In this document: positions 9,245 to 19,225 of the stretch, piece after piece
How the letters are laid out: each line of letters begins with the position of its first letter
Position numbering within the stretch: the stretch's first letter is position 1
Source of the DNA: Alentia gelatinosa
Taxonomy: Eukaryota > Annelida > Polychaeta > Phyllodocida > Polynoidae
DNA length: 64,000 bases
Reading direction: 5' to 3'
Assembly: GCA_950022655.1 (NCBI GenBank)
Contig: OX465589.1
Location: forward strand, 31,039,970 to 31,103,969
Notes under the pieces: generated by a model
What the model was told of the DNA's origin: nothing
What the model saw: the letters and a program-made list of their open reading frames with translations, nothing else
The model's database searches: none
Made by a program: the position numbers and the translations under genes

Positions 9245-9700
9245 TAGAGGCATGTGTCAATGGTTAAAGATGAGATACGGGAACTACTCCTAATGATAAT
9301 TTAAAAAATATATAGCGCCGCCCTCTCACACAGTGAAAGGGCAGCCTGTGTGTTGTGCACCTGACCCTCGCCGCTCAACCCGTCCCCATGTCGCAGTCGG
9401 CGCTGTGTGGGGTATAAAGGAGCCAGCCAGCCAGCCAGGCAATGGTGGTCAGTTCAGAGTGTGGGACCCTGGAACATACAGGTGGGCCATGGCAGGTAAA
9501 CAGTCACTAAGATTCAGAAATACATACAGGCACACACAGTCACACACTGACACTAACATACACAGAGATACACAACTGAAACAGAGGGATACACAGACTG
9601 ATAAAGATACACAGATATACATACAAATACATAGAAAGAAACGTGATGCACAGAGTCCATACATACCTCTTCCCACCTACCACCCCCTCCCCACACAAAT
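9245..9700 (+). repeat. Dispersed repeat R2, copy 1
   Basis: It resembles 54955-55400: both start near (GT)CAAWGGTTAAAGATGAG-like sequence with GATAATTT soon after, both carry a TATA-like word (GTATAAAGG at about 9411; CATATAAGG at about 55092), then a run of ACACA/ATACA-rich simple sequence (9510-9640), then ACAGAGTCCATA and a CTACCACCCCC block. It is probably a transposable element; the class is unknown. An open frame across it comes from simple sequence and is not called. Confidence 0.55.
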
Positions 9701-9859
9701 AACCTGTACATGGCTCATTGCCCTCAACTTTCTCTCACCTGGCCTTGTAAATTCATTAGAATACATACAAAATGCAGGAAGACTACCCTGTGAAATAGAG
9801 ATACACAGATACAGGTACACAGATATACATAGATATAGTGTATATATTGTATTAGTTAC

Positions 9860-9965
9860 CATGTTTTTGAGCGCTGGAAATCGCGCTCATATACGTCATC
9901 TAGAGGTTAGAATGCTCACACAGGCTTTCAGCTTACTGCAGAGAATCTAACACTTCGCTATCAAT
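9860..9965 (+). repeat. Fragment related to dispersed repeat R1
   Basis: GCGCTCATATACGTCATCTAGAGGTTAGA and the sequence after it resemble 24125-24215, the left portion of R1 copy B, including CTTCGCTATC near the end. The match is diverged. Confidence 0.45.
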
Positions 9966-10124
9966 GTCCCAACTATAAAGACCTGGCTAAATGAGCAGGG
10001 GTCCAGTATTCAGTCTGACCATACAGGTGCTGTGCCTAGTCACATTTGACTTGGTCTTACATCACAATATTTGGCCCTTATTTGTCCTGAACAAACTGGT
10101 TTCTGATGTGACAGAATCCCTCCA

Positions 10125-10510
10125 TGCTGCAGAGTCAGCAAACCTGTTTGACCAGTTATTCACCCTTGTGGTTTTAGTGACCACAGACCAACCCCCTCCC
10201 CCTGCCCACTCCAACCCCCACCCCCACCCTACTCTCTGACTTCTTCTACTAACGATCAGAAACTGATGGGACACATTCCCTACATGGCACAGAGCGAGCA
10301 AACCTGTTTGACCAGTTATTCACCCTTGTGCTTTTAGTGACTACAGACACACACCCTCCCCCTGCCCACTCCCACCCCCATGGCCCTACACTACTCTCTG
10401 ACTTCTTCTACTAACAATCAGAAACTGATGGGACACATTCCCTACATGGCACAGAGTCAGCAAACCTGTTTGACCAGTTATTCACTCTTGTGCTTTTAGT
10501 CACCACAGGC
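10125..10510 (+). repeat. Tandem repeat, about 160-bp unit, 2.4 copies
   Basis: AACCTGTTTGACCAGTTATT recurs at about 10141, 10301 and 10463. Each copy carries a GTTTTAGTGAC-like word and a C-rich spacer. It abuts the 11-bp array on its right. Confidence 0.85.
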
Positions 10511-10518
10511 TGATTCAA

Positions 10519-11160
10519 GACTTGTAAGACTGTTGTAAGACTGTTATGAGACTGTTGCAAGTCTATTGCAAGACTGTTGCAAGATTGTTGCAAGACTGTT
10601 GTAAGACTGTTGTAAGGCTGATACAAGACAGTTGCAAGACTGTTGCAAGACTGTTGTATGACTGTTGTACGACTGTTGTACGACTGTTGTAAGACTGTTG
10701 CAAAACTGTTGTAAGACTGTTGCAAGATTTGTTAGGCTGTTGTAAGACTTGTAAGACTGTTGTAAGACTGTTGCAAGTCTGTTGCAAGACTGTTGCAAGA
10801 TTGTTGCAAGACTGTTGTAAGACTGTTGCAAGACTGTTGTAAGACTGTTGCAAGACTTGTTAGGCTGTTGTAAGACTGTTGTAAGACTGTTGTAAGACTG
10901 ATGCGAGACTGTTGCAAGTCTGTTGCAAGACTGTTGCAAACTGTTGTATCTCTGTTGTAAGACTGTAGTAAGGCTGAAACAAGAATTGTAATACTTTTGT
11001 ATATGGCCAATACAAAACTGTTGTAAGACTGATACGAGACTGTTGCAAGACTGATGCAAGATTCTTGTAAGATGGTCACAAAACCATTGTAAGATAGTTG
11101 TAAGGCTGATACAAGGCTGCTGTATGCCTGTTGCAAGACTTGTTAGACAGTTGTAAGGCT
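10519..11160 (+). repeat. 11-bp minisatellite, left arm (GACTGTTGYAA)n
   Basis: Roughly 58 degenerate copies of GACTGTTGYAA run head to tail. Because 11 is not a multiple of 3 and the unit lacks stops in most phases, several long open frames appear, coding an 11-residue Gln/Ser/Leu/Thr repeat; these are a by-product of the repeat. Confidence 0.93.
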
Positions 11161-11183
11161 GATATGAAACAATTCTCATATAA

Positions 11184-11590
11184 GCCTTACAACAGTCTTA
11201 CAACAGGCTTACAACAGTCTTGTATCAAACTTACAACAATCTTACAACAGTCTTGCATCACCTTTACAACAATCTTACAAGAGTCTTACAAGAGTCTTGC
11301 AATAATCTTACAACAGTTTGCAACAGTCTTGCAACAATCTTACAACAGGTGGCGACAGTCTTGCAAAGTCTTATACCAATCTTACAACAGTCTTGCAACA
11401 GTCTTACAACAGTCTTGCAACAGTCTTACAACAGTCTTTAATCAGCCTTACAATAGTCTTGTGTCAGCTTTGCAACAATCTTACAGCAGTCTGGCAACAC
11501 TCTTACCACAGTCTTGTAAAAAAACAGTATTGCAGCAGTCTTGCAACAGTCTTACAAGTCTGGCCACAGTCTTAAAACAGTCTTGTGAAA
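11184..11590 (-). repeat. 11-bp minisatellite, right arm, inverted
   Basis: The same unit appears in reverse complement (TTRCAACAGTC). The junction, about 11153-11190, is itself a palindrome: GTAAGGCTGATATGA meets TCTCATATAAGCCTTAC around position 11171. The two arms form one large inverted repeat. Confidence 0.93.
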
Positions 11591-11599
11591 AAACCTTTA

Positions 11600-13070
11600 G
11601 GGTCATGATATACAACACAAGGTGATCTCTACCCCAGAAAATTGGAATTATTATGTGAGAGTTTATGATACTTTAGAAGTGCCGCGCTCATCCATTGTAA
11701 ATGGAAATATCATTAGCTCCTAGTCTTGTTGTGGTGAGTGCACTGCTGTTATTGCTTGTCAGAGCCGGCAATCATGTGTGGCAGGTCTCTACACTCTCCT
11801 ACGTGTCAGGCTTGAATGGATCACCTGCAGAGGCTCTGGTCTTATATATGCCCGTGTAGAGGTACCAAGAGGGTCGTCCCGTTTTGAGACAGGGCAGACT
11901 GTATCAGAGTTACGCTGGTTCCTGGGTCATCCGCTAGGGGGCTCGGCGGAATATGACCGCAGGGACAGATCGATGCATATGCCATATTTTGGTAACCTCG
12001 GTAAGCGCATGCGCGAATTTTAGACTGTAAATAAACAAGATGGCGTGTCTGACCGGTTCGAAGGCTAAACCATAACCGTGGTCATGCTGTCAATATATAG
12101 AATGTTTTGAAATGACATATCTACTCGGAAAATGATAGGTCATAATGTTTCCTTTGTTGGTGAGTATTCAGACTAAGTTGACAGATGATTACTGGGTCCT
12201 GTGCACTGCCTTGTCAAGTGAGGGGAGTGGAAGCCACCAGATTCAAAACAAACAACATGGCGATTGTGTTGAAAGTGTGAGTAGAAACCCCATGCAATTA
12301 AAAATGCACACTATAACTAAATGCATCATGACGAATCTAATGAGGAAATGAAGTTTTATAACACTGTCTTTGTTTTTAAATGTGTTATACATACTGACAG
12401 TCGATCGCTGAGCAATATGCACTCATATAACTAATTGGCAAGTGCCTGCGGCCCCTATTATCGCTCAAGCCCCTGTCAAAGCCATAAAAGCTTGTTTTCG
12501 ATCAACATTTCAGGTAGGATGTTGTATCTAAAGTCATATTAACTTAATCCCATTGCAATTATATCAGATTTATATCCCATTAGAGTTTATTGCTCGTGAA
12601 AACCACATCGCCGCAAGTGCGATGTCGGTTGTCATTTGAAAATTGAGCTGGTTTTGGGTCTGTCGGGCACTTCTCATGATAAACTCCAAAACCAGCATTC
12701 AACCTCTGCCAGCGCAACAGTCAGGGAACACTACCTGCCTGTTATCGTTGATACAGGTGGGTACCAGCCAATATCAGAGTAGGCAGAATAGTACTCATAA
12801 GCGACTGTGTCGCAAAGGTCGCCAGCGTTATACAAAGGTCAGCTAAGCGGCCGGCAGACAACCCACACTCCTCCCAGCTGAGACTTGAACATGCTAGCTC
12901 CGCTCTGTGCATGCCGTAGGCGGGGCTAACTTTTTAGGATTAATTAACAGAGCTTAATTGGTTTATATAAGCTTTTTAATGTAATGCAGTTTAGCGCTCT
13001 CCCACCAGCCATACATTATATTTTGTGTAAGTAAAGGACATATGTCAATGGAGAGTGTAATGCAGTATAG
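11600..13070. other. Non-coding stretch with a short shared segment
   Basis: I see no gene. The segment at 12910-12985 (AACAGAGCTTAATTGGTTT, then TATAAGCTTT) also occurs at about 55860-55915 and looks like the promoter end of a repeat. The rest shows no clear structure. Confidence 0.5.
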
Positions 13071-13074
13071 CCCT

Positions 13075-13190
13075 TTTGCTAGCTCTTAGGGTTGATGAGA
13101 CACAAGATGGTCTCACTAGCTCTGGGGAGTAATAAGACACAAGATGATTTCACCAGCCCCGGGGGTTGAGGAGACACTACCGGAAAACAA
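13075..13190 (+). repeat. 37-bp minisatellite, detached degenerate units
   Basis: About three diverged units (GGGTTGATGAGACACAAGATG, then CTCACTAGC) match the main array at 14414-15017, 1.2 kb downstream. They appear to be the left remnant of an array split by an insertion. Confidence 0.75.
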
Positions 13191-13574
13191 AATGAGTTTT
13201 AATCTTGGCACCAGTCGTGGCATACTAGTGCCAAGATTAAAACGAATTAGGTTTTGATTTTATCCTACCCCGTCTCTACGATCATTTGATATGGAAATAA
13301 TTACCAAAACTCGTCAAACTTCTTCCCTAATAACCCCCTGTTCGCTAATCAATCTCTAACTTTACTCAGTTACTGTAAGCTAGGCGGTAACAAACAAGTG
13401 CCAAGTTGCATTCTGGGCATACGCAAGTAACATACGTCGGTCAACAATTCAAACAAATCCGCTTTTATTGATCATTAAAACCATTGTCGAGACTCTATTT
13501 TGACGTCGCTAAACGCGTTGCCATGGTACTCGTAAGCGCCCAAGAATCCAACGTCATCCAAGCTTGATGTATGA

Positions 13575-13742
13575 AGTTGTTAGTTATGAGATTTAGGAAT
13601 TAGATATGACAGACATGGATTATTTATTGCGGTAAATATTGTTTAATTTGGTAGTGTTTAATTTGGATATTAGACACTATCAAATTCAACAAAATTTACT
13701 GCAATGAATAATCCATGTCTGTCATATCTAACTGGCACATAA
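13575..13742. repeat. Long hairpin (about 75-bp arms)
   Basis: AGATATGACAGACATGGATT on the left is answered by AATCCATGTCTGTCATATCT on the right, with further arm pairing outward and inward. One arm recurs alone at about 18545-18625. Confidence 0.85.
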
Positions 13743-14049
13743 ATTTCAAAGCCTAAATCTAAAGGGAAGTGTGTTAAATTATAACCGGTTTTCCGTAGAT
13801 GTTCTACTTCAGTTAGGCCTATTAGCGTGCCATTCACCTCAACAGAGTTGGGAGCGATCATTAAGTGTAAATATGGCATTGGTGGGCGATTGATTTCCTA
13901 TAGTGTGTACATATTTTTTATATCAAAATGGTATATCAGATGGGACAAATTGCATTAATCACTTGTAATATTCCGAATCATGCTATTAAACATTTGAATG
14001 GACGCTTTGAACGCAACCGGAACTTTTTCATAGTAGCTAAATTTCTAGT

Positions 14050-14275
14050 CGCTGAAGGCTTTTCTCCACTGTGCGACTGGGGGAGCTTGCGATCCGGTAC
14101 CTCCAGTCTGAGACTGGAGGTACCGGCTTGGCGTACCGCATGTACCTCAGATCGCAAGGTAACATCGATTCTGTGTGGAGACTATACCCCGCATGCGACT
14201 GGAGGGCTTGGGATTTTAGGTACGCCCAGTCTCAGACTGGACTTACCTATGTACCTAGAATCGCAAAGTGGAAAC
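14050..14275. repeat. Palindrome-rich fold-back segment
   Basis: GGTACCTCCAGTCTGAGACTGGAGGTACC is a near-perfect palindrome at 14096-14124, and CCAGTCTCAGACTGG lies at about 14225-14239. Flanks at 14060-14080 and 14185-14205 share TGCGACTGG. It looks like nested fold-back repeats. Confidence 0.7.
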
Positions 14276-14413
14276 AGGCCTTAATCGGTCAATTCTTTGG
14301 TCACGTGATATCAATTCTGTATGCCACTAGTGGCAAACAAAACTGTGTATGCGGGTCAGCATGGCATACGAAAAGTCAATGCTAAGCCTATTGGATTTTA
14401 TATTAGGGGTAGT

Positions 14414-15017
14414 ATAAAAGGTGATCTCACTAGCCCTGAGGGTTGAGTAGACACAAGATGATCTCACTAGCCCGAGGGTTGAGGAGACACAATGTGATCT
14501 CACTAGCCCTGGGGGTTGAGGAGACACAATGTGATCTCACTAGCCCTGAGGGTTGAGTATACACAAGATGATCTCACTAGCCCTGAGGGTTGAGGAGACA
14601 CAATGTGATCTCACTAGCCCTGGGGGTTGAGGAGACACAATGTGATCTCACTAGCCCTGAGGGTTGAGTATACACAAGATGATCTCACTAGCCCTGAGGG
14701 TTGAGTAGACACAATGTGATCTCACTAGCCCTGAGGGTTGAGGAGACACAATGTGATCTCACTAGCCCTGGGGGTTGAGGAGACACAATGTGATCTCACT
14801 AGCCCTGAGGGTTGAGTATACACAAGATGATCTCACTAGCCCTGAGGGTTGAGGAGACACAATGTGATCTCACTAGCCCTGAGGGTTGAGGAGACACAAT
14901 GTGATCTCACTAGCCCTGAGGGTTGAGGGGACACAATGTGATCTCACTAGCCCTGAGGGTTGAGGAGACACAATGTGATCTCACTAGCCCTGAGGGTTGA
15001 GGAGACACAATGTGATC
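14414..15017 (+). repeat. 37-bp minisatellite, about 16 copies, with 3-unit periodicity
   Basis: The unit is GTGATCTCACTAGCCCTGAG plus GGTTGAGGAGACACAAT. A variant GGTTGAGTATACACAAGATG recurs at 14551, 14662 and 14810, that is at spacings of 111 and 148 bp (3 and 4 units), so expansion went partly through blocks of three. There are no spacers, so it is not a CRISPR array. Confidence 0.95.
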
Positions 15018-15685
15018 TCAATCATTCGTCACAGTGAATCTCCATCACAACGGGCGCAGAATAAAAACATTAATTGAGGATTAGGCAACAGCTGTCTGGT
15101 GAGAATAATTAAGCGGCCATTGCTTCATGCGGAGAGTTTGGGACTTGTTAATTGCCGCTGATAGTTCTCCAAAGGATTCATTCTGTGAAAATTAAATCAT
15201 TAAACAATGGTTGCTGGGCAAACTTACAGATGAACCGCTATAGCTTACATAGTTCTGCTGATACGAAACATTGGTTTCTATGGTAGCATTAAGTTGTGTT
15301 GTGATGGGTTTTAAAGTAGGTATGCCCTATCACTGTATACCAATAGGCGAACACTCTATGGTTACCTGCTACTGTTGGGTGTGAAGTAACTAGTTTCCCT
15401 ACCCAGGCTGACGTTTTCATACAGAGACTGAGGTTTTCATACCAAGGTTGACCACATGACACTGTCTAGACCTATCAAGTCGAAGCGCAAATGCATGAAG
15501 AAAATATACAAGGTGAAGTTATGAACCAAGTGTTCCACCAATCAGGCAGACACCCATATGGTTGTCGCCGGCAGATTATGCGTGTTGCCGGCAACGTTCT
15601 GCTCTGTGGTAGTGTGCTAACGGTACTACCAGCAGTCCCAAGCGCCTGGCCAGCGGTGCCAGGTCCTCATTCTGAGTAGAATATA
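15018..15685. other. Non-coding stretch, no gene seen
   Basis: No recognisable frame or repeat. Short open frames have no domain. Confidence 0.5.
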
Positions 15686-15988
15686 CAGGGACCTGTTTCA
15701 GTAGTCTCGTGACAATAGGCCTAGACAGACATCAACAGCGGCACCAACAGTGCAAGCAACAGCGGAAAAAGACTAGCAAATATCAGAAGATCGAAGTTGC
15801 CAATCTTCTTCATATTTGGAACAATTATAGATTAGATGTATCCCCTACTCATGTTAAAGTGTCATTGTTTAATTCCTACGAGAAGTGAGTGAAACTCTGT
15901 GTGTCATCGACTGCAATCTTGTGATCTGTCCGTATGGTGTCAGAGACGCCATCTAGACATGTCACGAAACTACTGAAACAGGTCCCTG
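15686..15988. mobile_element. Small inverted-repeat transposon (MITE), CAGGGACCTGTTTC ends
   Basis: The left end CAGGGACCTGTTTCAGTAGT and the right end match in inverted orientation at 27 of 28 positions (15686-15713 against 15961-15988). The interior shares GACAGACATCAACAGCGGCA-like and TCTTCATATTTGG sequence with 23944-24796 and 26050-26160. No clear target duplication is visible. It is non-autonomous. The terminal CAGGG is common in hAT elements, but I do not assign it. Confidence 0.85.
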
Positions 15989-16289
15989 GTCAGTTGGCGT
16001 GGGGCCTCAGCCATAGCCTGCCCTAATACCCAAAGCTCCACTCCCCCACCAACACAGCAGTTACGAGGACCTGTTGACACCCTGTGTCCACACCAAATCG
16101 TACAGTGATGCCCGCAAAGCATCGCTGCCTATCACTGGCCAAAAGCTGATTCAATAGATTCCTACGTCCCCGCCAGCTGGCTGACACTAGTTAACAACTG
16201 CGAGCACAAACCCGAGAGCGGAAGCCAAAAGTTCGGACAATTTTGAAGGATTTGACATAATTCTAGCACCAGAGTGTGTTATACCGGAG

Positions 16290-16477
16290 ACACACCAAGC
16301 GATAAACGCAGCGATTTCCGGAATCGCCAACACAAAATGACGTATTTTATATTTCACCTGACTATTGATTCTGATACGCTAAATCATTGGTGGGAGATAT
16401 AACTATAAAATTGTATCTCACATACATGCCATTTTGTGTTGGCGATTCCGGAGATCGCGTCGTTTCTCGCTTGGTAT
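16290..16477. mobile_element. Fold-back element with about 48-bp arms
   Basis: The left arm (CCAAGCGATAAACGCAGCGA, then GGAATCGCCAACACAAAATG) is matched by the inverted right arm at 16427-16475 with few differences. The loop is about 87 bp. Confidence 0.85.
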
Positions 16478-17955
16478 GTCCCTAGCTTCATACATATTCA
16501 TAATATAAACTCTTATCTTTATTTACCCTAATCATTCGGTTAAATGCAGTATTCAGCAGTTACTTGATGAGCTGTCATCGTTCCTTTCAAAATCCCAACA
16601 TGGTGGCATGCTGCCTTACCCAAGCCTTGTCCAATATCGGATGAACAGGAAATGAGTGAAGCCTGATAATGCTGCCAATGTCCACTAAACAGCATGGTAG
16701 AATGATCGTGGAAGCGGTCACTGGGTGCTGAGCAGTGCTTAGGCCAGCTAGAATAAGGTGGGTTGGTGGAAGAGTTCTGACAATTCATGCACATTTTGCA
16801 CAATTCCAGACACCCAGCACCAGTGGGGCGACTAACTGGCTGCCAGTTAAATGCCCAGTTGGTGGAACACTCGCTTTAGTGTAGACATGGCTACCCTATT
16901 GATCAAAGGTCAACAAATTACTATAATCATCAACATATGAAGTTTAGTTATAGGGAAAGTGATGAGAGAGAAAATATCAAAAATGCTGTAGTCTAATTGA
17001 ACATATTGGACCTTGAACTACAAAAAAAACAAAGCTTGGTCCTGACCTCGAAGAATTACTACATTCTTTAAATTCTTAAATGGACAACTATGATATTCTG
17101 TCACTCGGGACCAGTTTCCCTTACTTTACTTCAAGGTTCTTTAGGAAATCATTGACACAATCTTCGACCAAACACTGCACAAACATTTCATGCAACTCCT
17201 GAAATTCATACTACACCCACTGCGATTTTCTGAGGTCACGTGACACGTGGCTTCCTGGAGACCGGAAGTCAATATTTATTCTTTTCGAGTCGCGCACTAA
17301 AACTTCTTCCCTGCTGCGTCCGGACGGTACAAATTATAATCTCAAGTGTATTTTGTAAGTCTCAGACTTCAAAGCCATGGCGAATATTCACTGAAATCAG
17401 CTTCCAAAACACTCGTCAGTAGGTTCAGATATTAGTTTAAGATTCCTTTTCCGATCTTTTTGGGAAAATGAAATTATTCCCAGTGCTCATACAGTGTTGG
17501 GGAGTCCTCTTCATTAAGAGAAAAGATTGGGAAAAAGATCGAATAATTTTCGGTGTCTTTTTTAGACCCCACTGATATCTCTACTTACATGAATAAGCCT
17601 TGTGACTTTCCAAAATATTTAAGAGTCTGCTATCATTTATACTTCCCCAAAGACATAATTTTACATATTTGCCATCGACAGAATTTCAACTGATATCATT
17701 TCGCTAACGTCAGCAGAAAGACAATGAATCACAATGAAATTCTATCGTTTTACTAATTAACGCTTGTAAGCAGATCAGGCAGGTAATAATGGACCTCACA
17801 TTACAAAATTAATCGGTCTTATATTTCTGTATCATACCTTTCGTTTTCATGTTTCACAAACTCACGTCATTTTCACGTCAGGTATGACGTTAATAGAAGT
17901 CAACTAAATCATTCTGCTGTCAGATTGTGTAGAGTGTTTATGGAGGATGTGAGAT
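16478..17955. other. Non-coding stretch with one short hairpin
   Basis: No gene seen. CGATCTTTTT near 17453 and AAAAAGATCG near 17536 can pair around an inner GGGAA/TTCCC stem. Confidence 0.45.
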
Positions 17956-17959
17956 GGGT

Positions 17960-18240
17960 ATCAGCTCACTGATGCTTCCACTTTTAACTCACTGACCCGG
18001 CACTAATGCCTCACGCATGACTTTGGGACATGGCACTAAGGTCTCATAGATCTCACTGACCCAGTACTTGCGTCCCACAGATGACTCCACTATCAGCTCA
18101 CTGACTCAGCACTGACATCTAACAGAGGAATCAATGACCCAGCACTTAGGTCTCACTGATCCTGCACTTACATAACACAGATGACTCTACACTGCCGACC
18201 CTACACTAATGCCTGCTACTCTACTATCAGTTCATTGACT
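17960..18240 (+). repeat. Degenerate tandem repeat around ACTGACCCRGCACT
   Basis: Words such as CTCACTGACCCAGTACTT, TCAATGACCCAGCACTTAGG and GATGACTC recur about every 40-60 bp. It is an old, decayed minisatellite. Confidence 0.6.
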
Positions 18241-18286
18241 ATTTAGTACAAATGGTATATAAAACAGTGACATGGTCAGACATGTC

Positions 18287-18515
18287 ATAAATGTATGATA
18301 TTTATGTTGAAACCTATCAAAATGAACAGATATTTGCAGTGGAGGTTTCTATATGGATGCCATACATTTGTCCGAAATTACATAATTTTTCAGTGATTAT
18401 TTCATTCATAAGAACTGTTTCATTAAAGCCAGTGACACTGCTGATGCTGCACTGCTTGTCTGCGTTGTTTACATCCTACTGCAGTACTCACATAAGTTGG
18501 TGTGATAGCCCCATA
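18287..18515 (+). repeat. Dispersed repeat R3, copy 1
   Basis: It aligns along its length with 35097-35300; shared words include AATTACATAATTTT and GATTATTTCATTCATAA, then CACTGCTC/CTGCTGATGC-type sequence and ATCCTACTGCAG. No coding content. Confidence 0.8.
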
Positions 18516-19225
18516 TGTCCAATTAGAATATTTAATTTTATACACTTCCAAATTAAACACTATCAAATTAAACAATATTTACTGCAATGAATAATCCATG
18601 TCTGTCATATCTAATTCCTAAATCTCATAGCTTTTGCTGAGCAATATGTGAGACATGTTTTTGTTTTTGAATGGGTCTCGGACCAACAGTGATCATAACA
18701 GCCCAATAGTGATCAGATCTGAGGAACAAATTGATGTCATGATCGCTATATTGGCTGCCCAAACGGTCACTCTTTCTCGATCACAACTGATAAAGACGTT
18801 GCTGTCTGAAAACATGTCCCAGTAGGTTATTAGAGATTTAAGCCTTGAGAGCAGGGTTTGGGTCTGGTAAAGGATTGAGTTCAGAGGATTCTGCACACTG
18901 GTTTTACAGACATCACCAAGACATCCTGACACCACAAGCCCTGAGAACTGCCGCTGTAACCTCGTTTACTAAACAACATTCCTTCTCCATGCCGATCAAG
19001 AAAAATTGGTAAGGAAGAAAATATCCAAAGAATCCTTCCTCTCCCCAGCCTACCCCCTCGAGCCCCCGCCACCCAAGCCACCCCCATTTCCCAGCCACCC
19101 GCCAATGTGAGTGTTTAGATACGAGAAAGACTGTTTATGTTATCCACTCTGAAATGTTCTCCAGAGAGAGTTATCCTTGTTGAGCACAGGTGTAGGAGCA
19201 GCTCGGAGAGACTCACCTGAGCAAG
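18516..19225. other. Non-coding stretch
   Basis: The segment 18545-18625 repeats one arm of the hairpin at 13575-13742. The rest shows no gene. Confidence 0.5.

Larger units (their letters stand above)
13191..14413. mobile_element. Transposon-like insertion in the 37-bp minisatellite
   Basis: It separates two parts of one tandem array. Its left end (GAGTTTTAATCTTGG) and right end (TTTTATATTAGGGGT) recur as the left and right ends of the segment 37570-38072, which also lies within tandem repeats. An internal sentence TTTGATTTTATCCTACCCC is shared too. It encodes no recognised protein, so it is likely non-autonomous. Two hairpins are nested in it. Confidence 0.6.

Noticed and set aside
9333..9950. 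A 205-codon plus-strand frame
   Set aside because: Much of it is His/Thr/Gln-rich simple sequence within dispersed repeat R2, and no domain or splice signal supports it.
10411..11179. Gln/Ser/Leu-rich open frames of up to 211 codons
   Set aside because: They are translations of the 11-bp minisatellite in several phases, with no unique domain.
14414..15017. Regular 37-bp repeats that might suggest a CRISPR array
   Set aside because: The units are contiguous with no spacers, and the context is eukaryotic.
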